A stretch of 64,000 bases of DNA, from contig OY288241.1 of the NCBI GenBank assembly GCA_958450325.1, positions 54,942,078 through 55,006,077 of the forward strand, given 5' to 3'. A program made the translations under genes and the position numbers. Shown one piece after another: positions 35,998-47,605 of the stretch; positions within the stretch are counted from its first letter, which is position 1; each line of letters begins with the position of its first letter. The DNA is from Agrostemma githago (taxonomy: Eukaryota > Streptophyta > Magnoliopsida > Caryophyllales > Caryophyllaceae). The notes under the pieces were generated by a model that had not been told where the DNA came from, did not search any database, and saw only the letters and a list, made by a program, of their open reading frames with translations.

Positions 35998-38900
35998 TGT
36001 AACACCCCTGATTTTATAAATTAAATAAATTTGAAGATTATGTTCGTATTTTATTTTGTTTACGATTTAACTCGTAATTCTTAAAATTATTATAACCGAA
36101 CTTATCGTTTAATCGTTTCAAACTCCTAAAATTCTATATGTCTCGGAAACTCTTCTTATTTAAAACGTATTTCTTATTTCTGTTTCGATTTATTCTATAC
36201 GTTTAATTTAATTCTTACCGAAAGTCTATTTCGACGATTTAAAGTTCTAAATTCTTTTTATTTATTTATTTATTTATTTATATTTAAGCTCGAATTTCTG
36301 TTTTCGGCTCGAAGTTCATTTATTTTAAGTTGCGTCAAAATATTTATTTCGTTTCCTTGAGAAATCAATTTAATTCACTTTATCGAAAATATATTTTTAA
36401 TCGGGAAATACTATTTGGTCGTCTAATTATTTATTTCTAATAATTTCATTTCCATCTAGAATATTTTATTTAGTCATTTTAGACGGCCCGATTATTTATT
36501 AATTTTATTAACTCATTTTAACCCGATTAGTGGACCGGTAAACTTATCGTTACGTAACTCGATTCATTTATTTATCCGTTCTTTTTAATCCACTGATTCA
36601 GCCCCCCTTTTCACTTGTTTTTATCCACACAATTTACGTACACTCCTCCCAATATTTTATTTCTACCGCTTCTCATTCTTTTGGCTGACACTCTCTTCGT
36701 TTTCCCCTTCATTCATCCTCTTTTTCCACTTCATTCCTCCGCTTGAACCCCTTTGCCTTTCCTCCGCTTGAAGTCGTCCCCTGTTTCTTCTTATTTTCTT
36801 CCCCACTGTTTTTAACAGGTACCTCGCTTCCTCTTTCCTTTTTCTTTCTTCTCCGACCAGTTTACTACTCTATCGGTTTCATCCATTTTCGCTGTTGTTG
36901 CTACGCTCCTGCTGCAACCCGCTGCTGTAGTTCCGTTGCTCTGTCTATTTTATTTTCTTCTTCTTTTCTGTTCCTTCCTCGGTGTTTATCTGGGCGGTTA
37001 CGGCTACTGTTTTCATCGTCGTTTTGTAGTCGCTGTTTGCTGCGTTTTGTTGCTTTCCGTGTTGCTGCTATTACGTTCTACTGCTGTCTTTCGTCTTTGT
37101 TTCTGCTGCAGTTGTTGTTCCATGTTATGTAAGCGATGCTACTTATCATTGTTATGCTCGGTTCCTGTATCGATTCGTTCTTCCTTTTCTTCTCCTTCTT
37201 TTGTTGTACTGTTGCTGGGTTGTTTTGCTGCTTCTAACTTCCGCTGCAGTTGTTTTCGTTTTTGCTGCTGCTGTCATTCTCATCGTTCTTATTGCTGCCC
37301 GTTTTACTTATTCTTCTCTTTTCTTTTCTTCTTTTCTCCTTCTTCTTCTACATTGATTTGTGCCTCAGTGTTGCATCGATGCTGCTCATCTGCTGCTGCT
37401 GTTTTCTTGTACTGTTGCGGTTGTTTCTGCTGCTGTCCTTCTGTTGTTTTGCGCCAGTTTCTATTCCTATTCTTCTTCCTGTTTTCTATTGATTATTGCT
37501 GTTGTTTGCTGTTCGTGTAATCGATGTCGTCCTTACATTTTTCTGTCTTCTTCTCGTTCTTTGTGTTCTTGTTGTCCATTTTGTTGCTCTTGCATCGTAA
37601 TTGGGTTGTTAGCAGCCACATTGAGATGTCGTTTCTCCACTCTTCATCTTCTTTGTTTTCCTGATTCGCGAGCCTTACTTTCCGTCCTTCTATTCTATCG
37701 TTCTCGTTTTTCGTTCCTACATTTCTTATTCCGATTTCTTTGTTTCTTTTTCTTCTATCTCGATTTCCGTTGGAGCTTAAAGACATACATTACTATCGAT
37801 TTCGAGCCTGGGTTGATCAAGAAGAACAAGTACGAGTTCGTTTCGGATGTCGATTTAAGGTAACTTTAGGACGTTACTCGATTTTATATCGTATGTTTGA
37901 GTAGTAGTATGTAGTAAATATTTTAACTTCGGTTTTCTATTTTTAGCTATTTATTATTGCTAATTATATTATTAATTTTAAATCGTATGCCTTATAAATG
38001 TTTTACGAGTTTTTGATATCGTTAGTAATTTAATTATTTACGATCGTTATATTGTTTTGTTGGTTATCGTGACACTAGTAACTAAATAATATCGATTTCA
38101 TATTTTCGTCGTATTTCGTTAATCTAAAATTTTAACTCAAAATTGTATTTTTATATTTTAACCGAAATTTGTATACTTGTTCAATAAATTTATTTCGTTT
38201 TACGACTTATATTAATAAATGAGAAAGTAGTCGATTTTGTTTTAAATACATTTTAGTCGAGACTATTTTCCCTAATAATCTCTCATTTGTCTACGATTGA
38301 TTAATTTTAGTAAAATCAGTATTATTTATTGATAAAATCTATTTCCTAAAACCAATTTGAAAGCTTTATAAAATCTCGTTTTTATAAAACTCGTCGACTC
38401 AATTAATTTTGATATCGTTTTCTTAAAACATCTTTTTCAAACATTTATAGTTTAACTCGATTTTCTAATTATTTATAAAAATACTAAATATTGACTTATT
38501 ATACTTTATTTATATTTTGGGTAACAAATTTAGAAATATAATAAAGTTACGATAACGACGATAATAATAAAACGCTAATTTCGTTAGAAATGATATTTCC
38601 ATACATTTCACTTATTTTAATAACTTACGTATTTTCTATAAGACTATTTCTATTTTAAGTAAGTTTCTAAAATTAGTAAGTTTCTATTTATAGAAAGTTT
38701 CCCTTTTAATGTAAAATGGTTATTCCTTTTATCCATATCGTTTATATTGATTATATTTACTTTTGAATATCGATAATGGCTGTTTTGGAGTTATGGAATG
38801 AGGACAAGTTTATGGGTAGAGTAATATAGTCTAGGGTATACGTTTTGCCATCAACTATAAAGCTGGTGTGTCTATGTTGAGACACATTGGTCGTTGAACT

Positions 38901-39629
38901 GAGCATGGTTTGTGTTCAGGAGGGTGTATGCTTACCTTAAACTTAGATATCGCATCGTGTAAGTCGCGTCGGGTTGAACTGGGTATGGTTTGTATCCAGG
39001 AGGGGTGTGCATTACTTAAGCCAGGACCTCGCTGCACGTAGTCCTGTTATAGTTGAGTTGCCTAGTTAGAGACCGAAGTCTGATTTGTTTTGACTAAGTT
39101 CTCGAAGCTAGTTTGAGTATTATCCCAGTGAAAGTCTATTCCGTTGCACTGATTGATTTCCATAACGCCATTTTTAAATATTATTATTATTGATTGATAT
39201 TGACTTGCAGGTTTGCAAATGCTTTAAGTTTCGCTGAAAACTTATTTTTATTATATCGTTTTAATGTTTTCTTTTTAAGTATTTTGATATAATAGTACTA
39301 TTATTTTTCCATATGATATAATTTGGCTGGGAGAACGTCTGAGTTACTCCCCACTGACGTGGCTGTTATGTTTATAACATGACAGGTATTTGCTGCTGGG
39401 TTTTGGGTGTGAGCTAGCGAGTAACATGAATCCTACTCTTTCTTTATTCATGTAATTTATGGATTTGTTTAACCCGTTTGGTGAATTTTCTCTTTAGCCC
39501 TTTTGTAAAAAGAGGCCTTTGTATTGGCTTACCATTTCTTTTAATAAGATATAGTTTGTCAGTGTGTTTTAATCTCAACTCTACAGTATTTCCGCCACTG
39601 TATTGCGTTAGAATTTCTAGGGGATTACA
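35998..39629 (+). mobile_element. Solo LTR 6 of the TGTAACACCC family
   Basis: This 3,632 bp LTR has CGACA on both sides (35993-35997 and 39630-39634). It is nearly identical to the 5' LTR at 23965. At diagnostic positions it agrees partly with the 5' LTR (keeping the segment deleted in the 3' LTR) and partly with the 3' LTR (TTTACGATTT, CCCCCCTTTTCACTTG), as expected for a recombinant of the two. Confidence 0.92.
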
Positions 39630-39634
39630 CGACA

Positions 39635-39814
39635 TTCAACATCTGGTGGATGCCGGGACCTTCCCCCTGTGAAACCACAAACCATGCGCCTTTCCCTTGC
39701 GGACACTAGCAACAAGGTCACCACATTTGTGGTAGTCACCACCAATGAATATGTAAAGGCGAAGTCTGGTGATGCCATCAAGGTGCTTTTCCCGGGAGGT
39801 AGTCTCAGTGCCTA
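39635..39814 (+). pseudogene. Tat-like gag, continuation
   Basis: Immediately after the target duplication the sequence reads IQHLVDAGTFPL in the frame that joins the KHD codons before the LTR. After one more frame change, an open segment continues with KPQTMRLSLADTSNKVTTF and ends at a TAA near 39814. The first part is typical of Tat-type Gag; I do not recognise the second part. It shows that the LARD-like element landed inside the gag gene of an older element. Confidence 0.55.
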
Positions 39815-40180
39815 AAGAAAGTGGGTCTGGTCTTAGGTACAGTCTAGTTCATCTTAGGGCCTAGACTTAATAATAATAATATTATAATAAGTTTTCCTTT
39901 TTGTATGCATTCGAGTCAGGAGGTGCAGAGGGGGTCTGTCCCCACCTCCCCAAAAGATCATGTCTTGGACACATCATCCGCACACTACTACTATTAATAA
40001 AAAAGAAATAAACTTTTCTTTCTTTATAAGGCGTCTCGACAATCGCTTGATTTAAAACAATGCATTTTCTCGCTTAGGACTCAATACTATGTCACTTATC
40101 GATAGCAATCAATCAAGACATAAGGGCTTCAACTAACAGCCCACCTAATTTCACCCTAAATGAGATCGAAGCAATTACCC
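39815..40180 (+). other. Deleted junction of the Tat-like element
   Basis: About 370 bp without coding motifs separate gag from RNase H. Protease, reverse transcriptase and the first RNase H, normally about 2 kb or more, are absent, so a large internal deletion occurred here. Confidence 0.5.
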
Positions 40181-40185
40181 CGACC

Positions 40186-40790
40186 CCCAACCCAAGCCGT
40201 AGCCAATTTCCTAGCCGAAAATCCAGTAGAGGAAACCCGCACAACCAACACCTGATCTGCGACCACACACCCGTATCAGTTAAACTAGACTTCCCAGCAA
40301 CCAACAATATTGCCAAATATGAAGTCTGCTCAATAGGATTAAAAGCCGCAACAACACTAGGGATTAAAAAAACCTTAGAGCCCATGGAGATTCATCCTTA
40401 GTAGTCAACCAAGCCACAGGCACTTGGAAGGTTTATAGCGAAAGCCTAGCTCCATACCAAACCGAAATCGAGACAATATCCCAAGAATTCACCGAAGTTA
40501 GCTTGAAACACATACCCCGCGAGGAAAATCAATTCGCGGATGCACTAACCAAATTTGCCTCACTAATAAACATGACCGACAACCTTTTCTCTATGCCCAT
40601 TTGTGTGGAGAAAAGTGAGCAACCCGCCTATATTCATAACATCAAAACCGATGACACGCTCGAAGAAGCCTGGTACAAAACGATCCTAGACTTCAAAACC
40701 GACAGATCGTACTCACCTAACACAAGCATCAAAAACAAACGAGGCTTAAAGATGCAAGCCACCCACTACGTTCTAAACCAAGGATTATTA
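40186..40790 (+). pseudogene. Tat-like second RNase H domain
   Basis: The segment begins with the linker AVANFLAENPVEE, typical of Tat elements before their additional archaeal-type RNase H. The domain is followed by NNIAKYEVCSIGLKAA (catalytic Glu region), GDSSLVVNQ (catalytic Asp) and the closing HIPREENQFADALTKFAS motif. A frameshift lies near 40384 between the first two blocks and the third. From 40503 the frame stays the same into integrase, interrupted only by nonsense codons at 40791 and about 40839. The domain would remove RNA during reverse transcription. Confidence 0.75.
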
Positions 40791-41918
40791 TAGAAACGAA
40801 CCCCACAAGGAGTACTCCTTAGATGCATAGACAAAACCTAATCCAAAAAAGTCATGGAAGAAGTACATGATGGGGAATGTGGACCCCACATGAGCGCACA
40901 CTTGTTAGCTCGAAAGATAATGAGATTAGGCTATTACTGGATCGGCCTAGAGGCAGACTGCCGGAATCACGCCCGCCACTGTCACAACTGTCAAATATTC
41001 GCCAATATCCTACACCTACCACCATATCCACTCCACACCACAACAACACCATGGTCTTTCTCTACATGGGGAATAGACATTATAGTAAAAGTACACCCAT
41101 CTGTGACCGGTGGACACTGTTTTATTCTGGTGGCCGTTGATTACTTTACCAAATGGGTAGAAGCGGCCTCATACACAATACTAACTTCCAAACAAGTAGT
41201 CAAATTCTTACACAACAATATTATTTGCCGCTACGACATACCACACAAAATCATCAGTGATCAGAGGGCTTACTTTAGGACCGACACCCAAAAACTCTTA
41301 GACAAATACAAAATCCAACGACACAAATCATCACACTATAGACCTCAAACAAACGAGGCTATAGAAGCAGCAAACAAAACCATCATCACCATCCTTAAGA
41401 AGATGATGGACTATTACCGAGATTGGCCCAACAAAATACCCTTTGCATTATGGGGATACCGAACTTCCTACCGAACTCCCACCGGAGCCACACCTTACTA
41501 CCTAACCTACCGCTCCGAAGCCGTGCAGCCGATAGAATTAGAAATACCCTCGCTAAGGATACTAGCCTAAAGCAGCATTCCCAAAGAAGAGTGGAACCAA
41601 AAACGTTATGACGAGCTGGTACTCCTAGACGAGCGTAGAATACATGCACTATCCAACGTGCAAGCTTACCAACAAACAATACAACGAGTCTTTAACAAAC
41701 GAGTTAAGTCTCGAAACATAGGTGAGGGAGATCTAGTACTCAAATCCATTAGAGCACCAATTCCCGTAGACCCCAAAGGAAAATTCAAACCAAACTGGGT
41801 CGTCCCCTACCTTGTCAAGAAGATACTCACGGGGGGCGCCGTAAGCATTACCGACATAGACGGTCAAGAAATCTCAACCCCAACCAACATGGACAAGCTT
41901 AAATGCTATTATCCTTAA
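40791..41918 (+). pseudogene. Tat-like integrase
   Basis: One reading frame covers the whole domain with three stops (40791, about 40839, 41568). It contains the zinc-binding end (H-x-N-C near ARHCHNCQIF), the catalytic core with GIDII, then SDQRAYF where most relatives have SDNG, then YRPQTNEAIEAANK with the catalytic Glu. A C-terminal GDLVL...PNWVVPYLVKK module ends in LKCYYP, a usual end for gypsy integrase. The substitutions next to the second Asp and the nonsense codons show that it is inactive. It is the last sense gene of the Tat-like element. Confidence 0.85.
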
Positions 41919-42655
41919 CCTCCTTGAAACAACTTCATCCTAATCTCTAAAGCTAAGGTGAATACTCGTACATACACACTCTAAAACACTTTGCATCGAT
42001 AATTGGCATAACGAGTCCAAAGCAAAATCATTCACATCTGTTATGAACTACGAACATGGTTTGATTCCGCAACCCTCCCGAGGGTACAACCAAACGTTAG
42101 AAAATCGATTACTTGATTCATATGCAAATCGGAACTACCCCGCGCTCCGATTAACGAGAGATTTAAATGACGAAGCACAAACGACGAGCCGAGGACGGAG
42201 TGAAAACCCGAAAGGGCGCTCCGGGCAAAATGAAGAATCGCGTTGCGAGCTATCGTTAAAAAAAACAAAAGAAATGACGAACCGAGGACGGAGTGAAAAC
42301 CCGAAAGGCCACTCCGAGCAAAATGAAGAATCGGGTTGCGAGCCGTAAAAAAAAAGAGCAAAAGCAAAAGAAAAAACAAAATAAAAGGTGAGCCGAGGAT
42401 GGGGTGAAAACCCGAAAGGGCGCTCCGGGCAAAATGAAGAATCGAGTTGCGAGCCACAAAAAAAATGAATAAAAAAAGTGCTTCTCATTAACGCAAAATT
42501 AATTAAATCAAGCCTTTGTCGAGGCCCTTTACATCGAGTATCTATTACCCGGCTACTCCGGAAACATGAAATCTGTCAAGCAAAACCCTACAAAAAACTA
42601 GTACTAATACGCCTCATAATATCAAATAATATAACATAGTACTAATGGCTGGGCT
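41919..42655 (+). repeat. Post-integrase region with three tandem units of about 100 bp
   Basis: From about 42185 to 42470 three imperfect units share a core CGAGGACGGAGTGAAAACCC, then GAAAGGGCGCTCCGGGCAAAATG, each ending in an A-rich tract. Such arrays are common between pol and the 3' LTR in Tat elements. The open frames here are by-products of the repeats. Confidence 0.7.
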
Positions 42656-43425
42656 CTACTGGTCCAACTTTTCTTTTCTCTTACTATTCGGGTGTGCTTC
42701 TCCCGATCTCTCACTACAGACCCTCTGATCACAAGCTTCCACCCTCTTAGCACGTTGTGAGCACAGCCAACTCCATTTTCCCTCTTTACTTACATTTTCA
42801 AAATGGATCTTGTTATTCTTGGCCCGTTTAGATGAATTGACGGCACTAGGATCAGTAACACTGCCTTTGGTCGAGTGCTTAGTGACATTAACTTGTGTCG
42901 CCTCCTTATCCTGTAGCATCACGGTCTTCCTAACATTTGACTCGTCCCACCCTGTCGGATATCCGTAAGCTTCCTGCCGGGCATGAGTGGAGATTGCCGG
43001 CCGAACATTTCCTAAAGAAATAGGGTGCATAGTCCTCTGTCTCCATGACATTTCGAACCTCCTAAGATAATCCTCCTTCCACGGATGAGAGCCGGTAACG
43101 TCAGCAATAGTCTCTGATACAGTTTGCCCCACGCCCATTTGGCGCGTTAGCCTGCCCGGGTAAATATAAACACAATCGCTTAAAGACAATATCTGCATAG
43201 CACGGGCAGGTGATGAGAACGAGAGCCCGATATATCCGCTGATATGCCACCACAGGATGGTCCACATAATAGTGACCCTCCGTCAGCCTGCAAGTGGGAA
43301 AACCAATCCTCTTTAGTATAGCCGTCATTCCATGGCTGTACCACATTCCGACCTGCAAAACCTTTATAGCTATAACCCTTAATAAGTTGAGAAGGCTCGA
43401 TCAAACTCAACCTCTCTTATAGCCA
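42656..43425 (-). pseudogene. Antisense DUF7745-like gene, C-terminal part
   Basis: Overlapping minus-strand frames (43410-43180, 43358-43101, 43267-42656) together read one protein with frameshifts: ERLSLIEPSQLIKGYSYKG, then WTILWWHISGY, then DCVYIYPGRLTRQMG, and a lysine/serine-rich tail. The pattern of a WLxERL-like start, a basic middle and a YPxRLxRQxG block fits the second half of the plant DUF7745 proteins that travel with retrotransposons. A TAA stands where a Tyr codon is expected near the start. The N-terminal half lies at 57550-58097, on the other side of the Athila-like insertion. Confidence 0.5.
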
Positions 43426-45431
43426 TGATCGCCTCCCAATCGGTTCGGTCGTTAACGAAGGACGGGGGATCAAACAATATTTATAAGACTCAAGATGACT
43501 CACAAAAACAAACAAGTATTCGTGGTAAGTCGAGGTCGGTCCACAGGGAACGGAGGAATTGACGAGTTTAAAGCGATGTGTTTGATGTCTAGAGGGGGGG
43601 GGGGGTTTCTAAGGGTCGAGTCTATGCCAAAGGAATCCCTACGAGAATGGCTAGGGGTAATTAATCTAGGGAAAGGCGTTGGGGAGAAGTCGGGATTCGG
43701 AACATTGAATGTAAGAAGATCGGGATCGAGTTTTTGTCGCAAAGTTGATAAAGGGAGAATGCCACCTTTCGGTTTCTTCACCCAACCCACCTAAAAACCC
43801 GCTTTTGCGGCGAAGAAGGGTAGGTATCTTGTTATGGTAATTTCTACCCCGAGTTTCCCCATATTGATAGAAATGAGTCAAGGTCGGTCTAGTTGGCCGG
43901 ACTAAAACAACAAAGACACAACAACCACAAACAAGGTAAACCAACATGCAAGCAACCCACCAATACCCCTAAATTGAAATAATCCAAGTCTTCATCCCTA
44001 AACCCCCCAACAAGAAATCAACTCACTAATCATAATGGAGAACAACAAAACATTAACTATGGAAAAACTAACTACAACATGCATATTAACTAGATCTAAG
44101 GAAACTAACAACAATATGATGAGAAAACTACAATCTAACAATTACCTACTAAACTATGAAACTACCAAATTAATCTAAGGAATAATCTAGAACAACATGA
44201 ACAAGATCTAGAGAAACTAACTACACTAAGATAATCTAAGCTAGATAATGATGAGAAAACTAAATTAAATCTAAACTAGAGATAAGAGAGTGGAAAGAAA
44301 TGTACCAATTGTGAAGATCTACAAGAAATAAGAAGTTTGCATGGATAAAGGTTGAAGCTTTGATGGATAGAATGAAGAACTTGTCACTAATCCTTCAATA
44401 AACCCACAAATCTTCAATAAAACTTGAATAATCTCCTTACAAACTTGTAATCTAGAGAATTGATGATGGAAACTAAGTAGATGTACTACTAATTACTATG
44501 TAAACTACTAGATTTCTAGAGAATTACTACTAGATTACTACTAATGATGGTGATACTAAACTACACTAATGGAAACTACTAGATGATGCCTACACTAATG
44601 GGTGATGCTTTGGGCAACAATCTAGGGTTACATATATATATATAGTAATCCTCTTAATGGGTATTTAAGCTAAAGCCCAAATCCAACTCTTGCTTCATTA
44701 GTGAGACAATCTCCCTCAACATCTTCATAGGGTGAAACTTTGCCCTGCGGTCTTGACAGTAATTCCCATCGGGTGAAATTTCAACCGGTCAGAATTTTTT
44801 TTTTTTTTTTTTTTTTTTGCGTTTTTGGCACTTCTTCCCATCGGGCGAAATTTCACCCGATCAGTTTCGCCCGGTGGAGAGTCTCTGAAAATCTTCGGGG
44901 AGGCGTTTTTACCGTCGGGTGAAATTTCGCCCGGTGGTGTCTCACCGGGCGAAATTTCGCCCGATCATTTCACTAGCCTCGCTTCTTGTCTCATTCTTCG
45001 TTAATTGATTGGATGGCTTTAAACTTTAAGTTGTGTGCTTTACTCTTAGGACGGTATTCCCTTCTCTTGTGCTCGTGGAAGCTCGATCGTGATTTCGGTG
45101 CAAAATCCTATCAAAATCGATAGAAAACTACCAAAAACACGTAAAACGCGCAAGAGGGACACTAATGCGAGAAGTACACAAAATATGGCGATAATCGCAC
45201 TCTAAACTCGCAAAACGAGGGAAAAACGGGTCTAAGTGAGGGGAAAAACGGTCTAAATTTAGCACACAACAAGCCAAACCTGCACAATCGCAATATAGTG
45301 TCAAACTTTCGAACTAAGGCAAGTTTCGAATAAGGAAAGTGGTACCCCGACGTACCTGCAAAATAATTCTAGAACCTCAGAAAGGAGCACGATGTAACCA
45401 TGCACGGGTATCAAGACCCATAATAAGTCAC
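43426..45431 (-). repeat. 3' LTR of the Athila-type element
   Basis: The LTR is about 2.0 kb and starts on the plus strand with TGATCGCCTCCCAATCGG. Similarity to the partner stops near 45431 after CATAATAAGT; the exact edge is uncertain. It carries a run of 13 G (about 43593), a run of about 23 T (about 44797), a TATATATATATA candidate TATA box (about 44631-44644, minus strand) and the GGG(T/C)GAAATTTC(A/G)CCC palindrome cluster. Confidence 0.85.
44765..44967. repeat. Palindrome cluster in the 3' LTR
   Basis: Five or more copies of a self-complementary GGGTGAAATTTCACCC or GGGCGAAATTTCGCCC core occur within 200 bp, some as half sites. The partner LTR has a shorter version at 56925-57095. Confidence 0.85.
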
Positions 45432-47605
45432 ATCGAAATACGGGGCAATTAACGGGTCCGCTCCGTCTCTTCAACTCACATCGAAATACCCATGAGGTAA
45501 GATACTTCCATGCAAGACAAGTTGGGGCTTGCTCAAAATGGTGGATGCGACTAAACACACAAAAACACATAACACGAAAGTATAGACGCATCCAAAGCAA
45601 AATTAAAACACCGAATCCCTCATCGAGACGGCGGGGAAGACACCGATTACTTACTTAGAACAACAATAAACTTCCAAGATAAATGACCCATGTAAATAAG
45701 GACCAAAGCCTAACACTATGACAACTAAGCAATATAAGTGTTGATAACTAAGCCTAGGTCCTCCTAATCTTCTAAAGGGGTACGACGGGGCGTATAACGG
45801 AGTGGAAAAAGTGAACCATGGTTTGTTCGACACTGTAGGTAGGTGCAGTCCCGCTCTCTTTGGCTAAGCCAAGAGGGTCGTTCCAAACTCGAATTTCCTA
45901 AATTAGCCCAAATAGAAAAGGTGGAGTGTTTATAATTATTGGGGTGGATCGACTAATCACCGCTATCTTCCTACCTCGGGACTCGGTCCTCTAGTTGGCA
46001 CTTCACGGCGATGAATCGATCAAAGGGCTTTTTTTTTTTAGGAGACATTTTTGATGATATGATTTCTCATTTGAAACTCCTTTTGTCTCCTTGTTTTTCA
46101 TATTTTTGTGCCCTTTTCTCTTGCTTTGGTTTGCCCTTTTTTTTGGCTTTTTGATTTTGATGTGATTCATAACCAAGCTTGGAGGTTATTTTTGTGTAAA
46201 CTTGTTGTGGTGATGTATATGTGGAGGAAATTAGGTAAACGAGAACACATGTCATTCCCGGATAACCCACAAAAAGGTGGAAAGAATTTGGACTAAAGGT
46301 CCAATGGTCGTTCGAGCAAGGTCACCTAGAAAACGGGATGCGGGAACCAAGGCCTAACTCCTCCATGGGTGGTCAAGGTGGTCAAATGCAAACCCCGAAG
46401 TAAACCTCTAGTAGAAAAGGTGGACTCAAGCTAAAGGATCAACAAATTCATTGATTAAGAGTAATTCTACTAGATTAAGGTCCAAAATCTACTATGGGTT
46501 ATCTACAATGGAATGTAGACTCTTGTAATAAGTTTGTAATCGGGTTTTCGAAAACATTTAGTCCTAGACACTCAATACAAAAGCAAAAAGGAACACACGA
46601 AAAAGAAAAGGCAAAATAAAAGAAAACACAAGTGAGGTCATGTACTCCATACTCCATCGACATACAAGCACACAATCAACCACACACCCAAAATGCTCAA
46701 CTTCGAGAGCCTCCAATAGCAACAACCTAACTCCTCTACAAAATTAAAGAAAGAAGGAAGGAAGTTACCAAGCGGATGCTTTCATAATCTCTTCAATTCG
46801 CGCTTCAAGGTGGTGGTTACCTGTAAGAGTGGAGAACAAGACCGTACATGGGACACTAAAACATAACGAAGACGAGAAAGGAAAAAGAAAAGAAAAGAGA
46901 AAAAATGTTTTTGATTTTTCGATTTTTCAAATTTTTATGGATTTTGAAAAGATTTTTGGCAAAATAAAAGATAGTAGACTCCTACCTACCCCACACTAAA
47001 ACTATACATTGTCCTCAATGGACAAGTAAGGGGAAGAACGAAAAATACGAAAAAGAAAAATCTTTTTGGATTTTTAGGATTTTTCAAATGTTTTTGGGTT
47101 TTTCAAAAATTTTGAGAAAAAAAGTAAATGAAAAATGAAGAAAGCGATAAAATAGTGGCGGGCCTAGGTGCAATCACATCACCTAGACCCTAGCCAAGTG
47201 GCTAAGAAGTTGAAAAAAGAAATAAAAAGAGAAGAAAAGAAATTAAAACGAAGGGGTGAAAAATTGGGCATAGGTGTAGTCACGTCACCTAGCCCGGATT
47301 AAGAAAAATTGAGAAAACTTGATTAAAATTTGGATTTTTCAAAAGGGTCAATGGCGTAATCACATCGCCTAAAGACCGGAGCCAAACCAAGGCCACTACG
47401 ACCGCAAAAATATTGATGGGACAGTGGGACAATGGGACAACTTGCAAATTTTGTTCGAGATAAACAATCACAACGATTATAATGATGGGACAAAGAATAA
47501 GGAACGATATCATTTCAAAGATCGATTAAAGACTCACCGACACAAACCACACAAATACCCACAACAAACACAAACCATATTATGTACCGACTCTTGTAGG
47601 GGTGT
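45432..47605 (-). other. Athila-type 3' untranslated region
   Basis: This is non-coding DNA between the third ORF and the 3' LTR. It is A-rich on the plus strand, with repeated GGATTTTTCAAA-type segments at 46905-47110. Three stem-loops with a shared 9 nt loop lie at 47164-47186, 47271-47291 and 47353-47369. No protein is recognised. A polypurine tract directly at the LTR edge is not obvious. Confidence 0.6.

Noticed and set aside
40113..40385. 90-codon minus-strand ORF
   Set aside because: It is the antisense shadow of the RNase H region, whose motifs are read on the plus strand.
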